Shown in pieces: positions 51,418-56,083 of a stretch of DNA of 56,083 nt (position 1 is its first letter; each line of letters opens with the position of its first letter). Both the position numbers and the translations under genes were made by a program. The stretch covers positions 1 to 56,083 of the forward strand of contig RDXN01000066.1 in NCBI GenBank assembly GCA_004292855.1, given 5' to 3'. The notes below the pieces were generated by a model that was given only the letters and a program-made list of their open reading frames with translations, did not search any database and was not told the origin of the DNA. The DNA comes from Cytophagales bacterium. Its GTDB lineage: Bacteria; Bacteroidota; Bacteroidia; Cytophagales; Spirosomataceae.

Positions 51418-52440
51418 TCAATAAACACGCCCTTTCCAAACGACCCGAACAGGCAACGCGTAATACAAAAGCAGCCCCAACCCGGAAACGGCCTGGTACG
51501 GTTCGTAGAGGAACACGTAGGGCCAGAGATGAGTCTGCCGCAGTCGTTGTAACGAGTCAGTTAACAGAACGGTTTGAAGAAGCACTTTACCGGCATACAT
51601 CGACAGGGCGAGATAGGGCAACCAAAAGGCCAGAATCAGCAGCAGCGGCCCAAGAAGGTACTGCCCCAGGGCCAGAAGCAGGAGTGGTAACGGTAAGTCA
51701 AAAACACCCCGCATCCAGCGTTTGCGCTGTTGCAGGTAGGCCCCCAGCGAGGGTGGGGGGAGCATGTGGACGAGCGCGTTGGGATCGAGCCGGTGCGCGA
51801 AGCCGTAGCCCCGGCGCACAATGGCCTGAAATAATTCGTAATCCTCAACCACTGAAAACCGCAGCCCCTCGAAGCCCCCCACGGCGTCGTAAGCCTCGCG
51901 CCGAACGGCCATGTTGTTGCCTACGCCCGTAAGAGGCACCCCCATCGATGCAGCCAGCGCAATGAGCCGAAACACCAGCAAACACTCCACTGCCAGCACC
52001 CGCGCGCCCACCGACTCGCCCACGATGGTCGTGCAACCATTCGCAATGCCAATGGCCTGGTTTACAGTGTTTTGTCCGAACTGTCGGAGCATAGCCCGCA
52101 CCCATGTGGGCGGCACACGAGCGTCGGCATCGGTTGTGAGAAGGAATTGGCCCCGCGTCAAGCGGGCCAGTTGGGCAAGCACGTTGGCCTTGCCGTTCAG
52201 GTTGGGTAGTGCGGTGGAAATATCGACCAGCCGGAAGTTGAATTTGTCCTGAATAAACGCCTGAACAACCTCGGCAGTACGGTCGGCAGAGCCATCGTTT
52301 CCAATCAGAATATCGAGCCGGTCGGGTGGGTAATCGAGTTGATGCAGGGCCAACAGGCAATCAAGGATGGTGTGTTCTTCGTTGCGGGCGGCTAGCAGAA
52401 TCGAGACAACGGGCAGGTCGGTGGGCGTTGGCTCACTCAT
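51418..52440 (-). CDS. Glycosyltransferase family 2, membrane type
   Basis: 340 residues from ATG 52440 (MSEPTPTDLPVVSILLAARNEEHTI). GT-A domain: LIGNDGSADRTAEV, LLTTDADARVPPTW (DxD), FEGLRFSVVEDYELFQAI (ED motif) and the QQRKRWMRG (QxxRW type) acceptor motif; the C-terminal third has three to four transmembrane helices. It is a processive or lipid-acceptor type inner-membrane transferase. The ATG overlaps the TGA of the deacetylase gene (ATGAGTGA), so translation is coupled. Confidence 0.88.
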   Translation of the reverse strand: MSEPTPTDLPVVSILLAARNEEHTILDCLLALHQLDYPPDRLDILIGNDGSADRTAEVVQAFIQDKFNFRLVDISTALPNLNGKANVLAQLARLTRGQFLLTTDADARVPPTWVRAMLRQFGQNTVNQAIGIANGCTTIVGESVGARVLAVECLLVFRLIALAASMGVPLTGVGNNMAVRREAYDAVGGFEGLRFSVVEDYELFQAIVRRGYGFAHRLDPNALVHMLPPPSLGAYLQQRKRWMRGVFDLPLPLLLLALGQYLLGPLLLILAFWLPYLALSMYAGKVLLQTVLLTDSLQRLRQTHLWPYVFLYEPYQAVSGLGLLLYYALPVRVVWKGRVY

Positions 52441-53086
52441 AAACAGACAAAGCCGCGAGTTTCGGTCGTTGCGGTAAAGCCCGGAATTCGTAACCCCGCA
52501 TGGAGAAGTACCGCAACACGCGCGGCAGGGCGTAGCGCATATTCGGAAACGCTTTGATGCTGTCGTGGAAGACCACGATAGACCCCGGTTCGGTGTATTG
52601 TAGGGTTTTGCGTACGCATACTTCGGGCGAGAGCGTCGGGTCAAAATCGCCCGACAATACATCCCACATCACGACCTTGTACTGGTCCAGAATCTGAGCC
52701 GCCTGACTCTTTTTGATGCGTCCGTACGGTGGCCGAAACAGGGCTGTTTCAATGTTCAGTTGCCGCTGACACTGCTCAATGTTAGCCAGATACTCGTCGT
52801 CGTCGGTTTTCCAGCCGTTCAGGTGGTTAAACGTGTGATTTCCCAGTAGATGACCCGCTTCTATGATTTGAAAAAACACGTCGCGGTGTTTGCGCACATT
52901 GTCACCGATGCAGAAGAACGTTGCCTGAGCCGCAAACTTGTCCAACTGCTCCAGCACAAACTCCGTAACGTGGGGAATCGGCCCATCATCGAACGTCAGA
53001 TAGATAACCGGTTCGGGGTCGTCTATACGCCACAGAAGTTCGGGATAGACCGTACGAAGCAGGAAGTTTGATTTGTGCAAAAACAA
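52433..53086 (-). CDS. Polysaccharide deacetylase (NodB fold), TTG start
   Basis: 217 residues if it starts at TTG 53086 (FLHKSNFLLRTVYPELLWRI, matching the usual MxFxKxPxxLxxxYPxLxWRI start of Bacteroidota homologues). No ATG is near; the longer frame to 53266 runs through an inverted repeat. NodB motifs: TFDDGP (31-36), HTFNH (84-88), RPPYGRIK near 125. It removes N- or O-acetyl groups from a sugar made by the flanking GT2 enzymes. A TTG at 53080 is an alternative. Confidence 0.85.
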   Translation of the reverse strand: MFLHKSNFLLRTVYPELLWRIDDPEPVIYLTFDDGPIPHVTEFVLEQLDKFAAQATFFCIGDNVRKHRDVFFQIIEAGHLLGNHTFNHLNGWKTDDDEYLANIEQCQRQLNIETALFRPPYGRIKKSQAAQILDQYKVVMWDVLSGDFDPTLSPEVCVRKTLQYTEPGSIVVFHDSIKAFPNMRYALPRVLRYFSMRGYEFRALPQRPKLAALSVYE

Positions 53087-53165
53087 AATAGTAGCCAGTA
53101 AGCAGTAGCAGTTAGCAGAAAACCTCACATGCAAGCACTGCCAACTGCTACTGCTTACTGCTATT
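53087..53165. repeat. Inverted repeat, AGTAAGCAGTAGCAGTT type
   Basis: AGTAAGCAGTAGCAGTTAGC... (from 53098) pairs with its partner ending at 53160 at 21 of 22 positions. The right end holds the TAG stop of the upstream GT2 gene (53161-53163); the left end touches the deacetylase TTG. Same word family as the repeats at 26.5 and 33.4 kb. Confidence 0.82.
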
Positions 53166-54375
53166 TTAATTTTCGTCCCTTCCACGTAAACCCCTTTTTC
53201 TGAGCGGCTAAGCCGAAGAAGAGCACATAGACCGGGTAAACGAGTTGGGTAATCGGAATCCACCATACGGCCCTATCCTGTTGCAGGAAGCGCAGCACGG
53301 CGCGTAAAAATAGAAACTCCAAACCACACTTTAATGCCAAAATTACAGCAACGGTCAACCAGCTAAACCATCCCAGCATACCGCCCAATACGGCCAGAAC
53401 AGGTGCCATGTTGCTCAAAAACACGAAAACCGCCAACGCCGAGGGTTGCCAGCTATCATACGCCCGCCACTTGCTGGCCCAGCGTTTTCGTTGGTTATAA
53501 AACGCTTGCCAGGTCTGGTTCGAAGCCGTTCGGACAATGGCCCGCCCATCCTGAACGAACCGAACGCCCCCCGGATACCGCTTCGCGATCTTGTGCATGA
53601 GCAACTCATCATCGCCCGATGCCACATGGTCGATGCCCGCAAAACCGTTTACTTCTCTGAAAACTCGTTTTTCATAACAAAGGTTGGCCCCGTTACACAT
53701 GGTGGGCATACCCAGGGCGAGTGTGGCCGCCCCCGACCCAATCAGACTGGCAAATTCAACGATTTGGAGTTGAGCGAAAACCCCACCCGTCGGGGTAAAC
53801 GTCACCGGCCCGGTCATCATTCGAGGGGGGGCGGTCCGACGGGTCGGTTCCGTGTAACATTCGGCATAGCTCAGGAGCCAGTCGGGGCCAACCCGGCAGT
53901 CGCCATCGGTTGTCAGGATCAGGTCGCCCTGAGCGAGGTCGATGCTGGCTGCGATGGCGCGTTTCTTGGGCGCACCCGTACGTTCGTCGGGCAACGGGAG
54001 CAAGTGTAGCGGGTAGGAAAGCTCCTGTTGTAGCTGACGTACAAGGGCCACCGTGTTGTCGGTCGACGAGTCGTCGGCCACGATCACCTCGAAATGGGGG
54101 TAGGTTTGGTGGGCCAGATCGTGCAACAAATGGGGCAGGTTTTCGGCCTCGTTCCGCACGGGGATAATGACGGAGAATTGTAGTGCTGGCGGTCCGTCGC
54201 TACGGAATTTTCCGGCATGGCCGGAAGGCCAATTAGGTGCAGAGTCAGCTAAGTTAGCCTCACGGCTGTGCCGGATGATACCGTAGCGACGGACCGCCGA
54301 CACTACCCAACCCCACCACAACAAGGCCGTCATGGTCGCGTATAAACTGCTAAAAATCAATAGTATCGTTATCAT
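53161..54375 (-). CDS. Glycosyltransferase family 2, membrane type, interrupted in frame by a repeat
   Basis: 404 residues. One N-terminal helix (MITILLIFSSLYATMTALLW), then GT-A motifs FSVIIPVRNEAENLPHLL, VIVADDSSTDNT, LILTTDGDCRVGPDWLL (DxD), SGDDELLMHKI and QRKRWASKW, then two to three C-terminal helices. Residues 24-65 are encoded by a MITE-like inverted repeat (54181-54305) that leaves the frame open; the homologous core resumes at FSVIIPVRN. A cytosolic/inner-membrane transferase of the same operon as the deacetylase and second GT2. ATG overlaps the preceding TGA (ATGA). Confidence 0.85.
   Translation of the reverse strand: MITILLIFSSLYATMTALLWWGWVVSAVRRYGIIRHSREANLADSAPNWPSGHAGKFRSDGPPALQFSVIIPVRNEAENLPHLLHDLAHQTYPHFEVIVADDSSTDNTVALVRQLQQELSYPLHLLPLPDERTGAPKKRAIAASIDLAQGDLILTTDGDCRVGPDWLLSYAECYTEPTRRTAPPRMMTGPVTFTPTGGVFAQLQIVEFASLIGSGAATLALGMPTMCNGANLCYEKRVFREVNGFAGIDHVASGDDELLMHKIAKRYPGGVRFVQDGRAIVRTASNQTWQAFYNQRKRWASKWRAYDSWQPSALAVFVFLSNMAPVLAVLGGMLGWFSWLTVAVILALKCGLEFLFLRAVLRFLQQDRAVWWIPITQLVYPVYVLFFGLAAQKKGFTWKGRKLK
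54181..54305. mobile_element. MITE-like element, copy 2 (inside the GT2 coding sequence)
   Basis: TAGTG-CT-GGCGGTCCGTCGCTACGG at 54181-54205 pairs with 54281-54305 (18 central bases perfect, two mismatches, then five more matches). Interior words (minus strand) TATCATCCGGCACAGCCG, GAGGCTAA and GGCCATGCCGGAAAA recur in the same order in the element at 10642-10757. The inner 54188-54298 part is 111 bp, a multiple of three, and has no stop in the gene's frame. Confidence 0.65.
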
Positions 54376-55346
54376 ACTCCGTTAGTGCCGTTCAGGCGTA
54401 AGTGCCACACACTAGCCAGGCCTACCAGCACCGGAGCCAGAATATTTACCACCCAGAGCGTGAGTGTAGCCGCCACCAACACCGGGGCGGGCAGGCTGTA
54501 GGGCGCGAACACCCACAGGGCCGCTGCCTCCCGAACACCTAAGTCGCTGAGCCAGTTGAACGCGGGCGTAATTGTTTTTACCAGAAACACCAGCCCGACG
54601 CCCGCGAGTCGGTCGGGGAGGGGCAAGGTGGAGAGGCCGTAGAGGTGTAGAACAAGCAAAAACTGCCCCGAAAAAGTCAGGTAACGAAGCAGCGCGGCCC
54701 CAAAAGCGGCTCCCATTTCGGCACCCGTGTACTGACCCGCAACGGCCCAATAGTGGGCAAACCGGCTCGCAAAGGGCCATTTTGTCGACCAATTAACCAA
54801 TGATCTTCGGGCAATGGCCAGCCCAATGCCTAGTCCCGTCAGCACCCACAAGCCAACCGCCAGCGTTTGAGCTGCCGGACTGTTGCGGATCGGAACCAAC
54901 GTGAGGTGGGCTGTCCAGGCAATGGCTCCCATGACGAGGGCGACATAAAACTGCATCCCGCCCGACACCAGTGCGGCCCCCACCGAGTCGGCGCGGTGGC
55001 GCGTGCGGAGCGAGAGAACCCGGCCCACGGTGTCGCCGATGCCGGTCGGAATGGCCATGCCGAGGGCCAATCCGGCCAGCACACCCGCATAGGCTGCGCG
55101 AAACGTAACGCGCTCCACTCGCCCCACCAACACCTGCCATTTCAGTGCCTCGAATCCCCAATTGACGGGCGTGAGCAGCACCAGCAACAAGACCCATCGG
55201 CCGGGGTTTACCGTTTGCCGTACCGCCCGCCCAATCACGGCAAGGTCGAATGGTTGGCGGGTGGTGGCGTAGGTTATATAAACCAGGAGGGTGGCTAAAA
55301 CGGCTAATTTCGCCCAGAAGGCTATTTTTTTGTTCCAACTAAGCAT
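54372..55346 (-). CDS. UPF0104/LPG-synthase-type transmembrane protein
   Basis: 324 residues from ATG 55346 (MLSWNKKIAFWAKLAVLATL); the frame to 55397 overlaps the divergent ruvC start. About eight transmembrane helices with NWGFEALKWQVLVGR, GVLAGLALGMAIPTGIGDTVGRV and NWLSDLGVREAAALWVFAPY. This is the membrane domain of the family that includes lysyl-phosphatidylglycerol synthase (without the transferase domain), thought to move or present lipids. First gene of the envelope operon, and it overlaps the GT2 gene by 4 bp. Confidence 0.85.
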   Translation of the reverse strand: MLSWNKKIAFWAKLAVLATLLVYITYATTRQPFDLAVIGRAVRQTVNPGRWVLLLVLLTPVNWGFEALKWQVLVGRVERVTFRAAYAGVLAGLALGMAIPTGIGDTVGRVLSLRTRHRADSVGAALVSGGMQFYVALVMGAIAWTAHLTLVPIRNSPAAQTLAVGLWVLTGLGIGLAIARRSLVNWSTKWPFASRFAHYWAVAGQYTGAEMGAAFGAALLRYLTFSGQFLLVLHLYGLSTLPLPDRLAGVGLVFLVKTITPAFNWLSDLGVREAAALWVFAPYSLPAPVLVAATLTLWVVNILAPVLVGLASVWHLRLNGTNGV

Positions 55347-55378
55347 CAAAGCGGTTTCAAAAGCGTTACCTTGCACAC

Positions 55379-55960
55379 ATGGCATCACCAACTGCAATCA
55401 TTCCCGAAAAGATTATCCTCGGCATAGACCCCGGCACTCAGGTTGCGGGCTATGGCGTTATTGCCGTGCAGAAAGGGGTGATGCGCTTGCTCCAGTACGG
55501 TGTTGTTCAACTCAACAAATATACGACCTACCAACTGAAGCTACAGAAACTGCACGAAACCATGATCCGGCTCATCGACGAACACAATCCCGATGAGATG
55601 GCTATTGAAGACCCCTTTTTTGGCAAGAACGTGCAATCGATGTTGAAGTTAGGCCGGGCGCAGGGCGTGGTGATGGCGGCCGCCCTCTCGCGCAATATCC
55701 CGATTGTGGAGTATGCCCCCCGCCGAATCAAGCAGTCGGTGACGGGCAACGGCAATGCCTCGAAGGAGCAGGTCTATCAGATGGTGTCGCACCTGCTTAA
55801 GGCCGACCTCGACCCCAAGTTTTTCGATGCCACCGACGCCCTCGGCATCGCTATTTGCCACCATTTCCACGAAAACGCCATGCCCGCCGTCTCGACCAAG
55901 AAAACCAAGAAAGGGGCCTGGGGGGCGTTTGCCAGCGAACACGCCGACCGGATTCTGTAG
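55379..55960 (+). CDS. ruvC: Holliday-junction endonuclease RuvC
   Basis: 193 residues from ATG 55379. RNase H-like fold with catalytic acidic residues Asp17 (ILGIDPGTQVAGYG), Glu77 (MAIEDPFF), and Asp150/Asp153 (FFDATDALGIA); FGKNVQSMLKLGRAQGV and RRIKQSVTGNGNASKEQV are typical. It cuts Holliday junctions with RuvAB, which are not in the window. A TACCTTG, one base short of the -7 consensus, lies 5 nt before the ATG. The C-terminus extends 20-30 residues beyond E. coli RuvC. Confidence 0.94.
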   Translation: MASPTAIIPEKIILGIDPGTQVAGYGVIAVQKGVMRLLQYGVVQLNKYTTYQLKLQKLHETMIRLIDEHNPDEMAIEDPFFGKNVQSMLKLGRAQGVVMAAALSRNIPIVEYAPRRIKQSVTGNGNASKEQVYQMVSHLLKADLDPKFFDATDALGIAICHHFHENAMPAVSTKKTKKGAWGAFASEHADRIL

Positions 55961-56030
55961 TAGGCCTAGCATCACTATTTTCAACAACCAGGGGAATTGC
56001 ATGAAGAGCTAAGTTAGCCATCTTTGCCAG

Positions 56031-56083
56031 ATGGATGTAGCTGAATTTTTTTTTGAGGTTGATGATCCTCGCCAAAGTGGCAA
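56031..56083 (+). CDS. Transposase N-terminus, ISAs1-like (partial, cut by window edge)
   Basis: ATG 56031 opens a frame reading MDVAEFFFEVDDPRQSG before the window ends. The F-x-x-(V/L)-x-DPR(Q/V)xG pattern is that of the N-terminal region of ISAs1-type transposases (family knowledge from memory). An eight-T run encodes Phe codons here. The 70 bases before the ATG (about 55961-56030), with CAGGGGAATTGCATGAAG, are probably the element's left end; a terminal inverted repeat cannot be confirmed without the other end. Confidence 0.5.
   Translation, partial: MDVAEFFFEVDDPRQSG

Noticed and set aside
51360-51932. 190-codon plus-strand frame opposite the GT2 gene
   Set aside because: Arg/Pro/Ala-rich shadow of the GT2 C-terminus; no start context and no homology seen.

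Overview
The window looks like chromosomal DNA of an aerobic member of the Bacteroidota, order Cytophagales, most likely the Spirosoma/Rudanella/Fibrella group (inference). Grounds: promoter -7 boxes of the TAnnTTTG type, almost no Shine-Dalgarno sequences, a Porin_10-type outer-membrane protein, the neighbourhood DUF3822-coaD-NUDIX, DUF4494, WbqC and DUF5672 genes, LytS/LytTR signalling, GEVED-containing metalloprotease, and roughly 55% GC. No tRNA, rRNA, CRISPR array or prophage was seen. Both edges cut through what look like insertion-sequence transposases: the N-terminus of an IS701/IS4-like one on the minus strand at the left, and the N-terminus of an ISAs1-like one on the plus strand at the right.

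Layout. 0.2-6.9 kb (+): putative porin, DUF4385 protein, Uma2 nuclease, a second PD-(D/E)XK-like protein, a formylglycine-generating-enzyme lipoprotein and an ABC exporter. 6.9-10.6 kb (-): Cys-type sulfatase (the probable FGE client), pyrE, CNNM/CorC-type CBS membrane protein. 10.8-14.0 kb: NUDIX protein (+) overlapping coaD (-), DUF3822, second NUDIX, CBS-pair protein. 14.0-17.4 kb (+): RecD-like helicase, spinster-type MFS transporter, a gene remnant, a small charged protein. 17.4-22.5 kb (-): pheA (chorismate mutase-prephenate dehydratase), secreted M43 metalloprotease, parE.

22.7-39.7 kb (+) is one long surface-polysaccharide locus: SLBB/Wza-type export protein, Wzz-type protein, ABC-2 permease and ATPase with Wzt C-terminal domain (ABC-dependent glycan export), a DegT aminotransferase, WbqC and PglD/NeuD-like acyltransferase (probably an N-acylated amino sugar), a GT-C membrane glycosyltransferase, an OafA-type acyltransferase, and GT4, GT8-like, GT9, DUF5672 and GT2 transferases. 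It runs into a housekeeping block: biotin carrier protein, pyrH, frr. Then come a tiny protein/HNH nuclease pair, a terminator, an outer-membrane protein, a DUF2846-like protein and a LytS/LytTR two-component system. 45.4-55.4 kb is mostly minus: DUF4494, histone-deacetylase-like hydrolase, MpaB-type oxygenase, OmpA, membrane patatin, and a second envelope glycan/lipid operon (UPF0104-type membrane protein, GT2, polysaccharide deacetylase, GT2). ruvC (+) closes the window.

The most unusual feature is the density of long inverted repeats: at least a dozen, of unrelated arm sequence, nearly all packed between a stop codon and a start codon 0-20 nt away, three of them sharing a GCTGACGC core near the loop. 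A MITE-like element (TAGTGC..., about 115-125 bp) occurs once between genes and once inside a glycosyltransferase gene, where it is translated in frame; a GC-rich hairpin is similarly translated inside the GT-C membrane protein.
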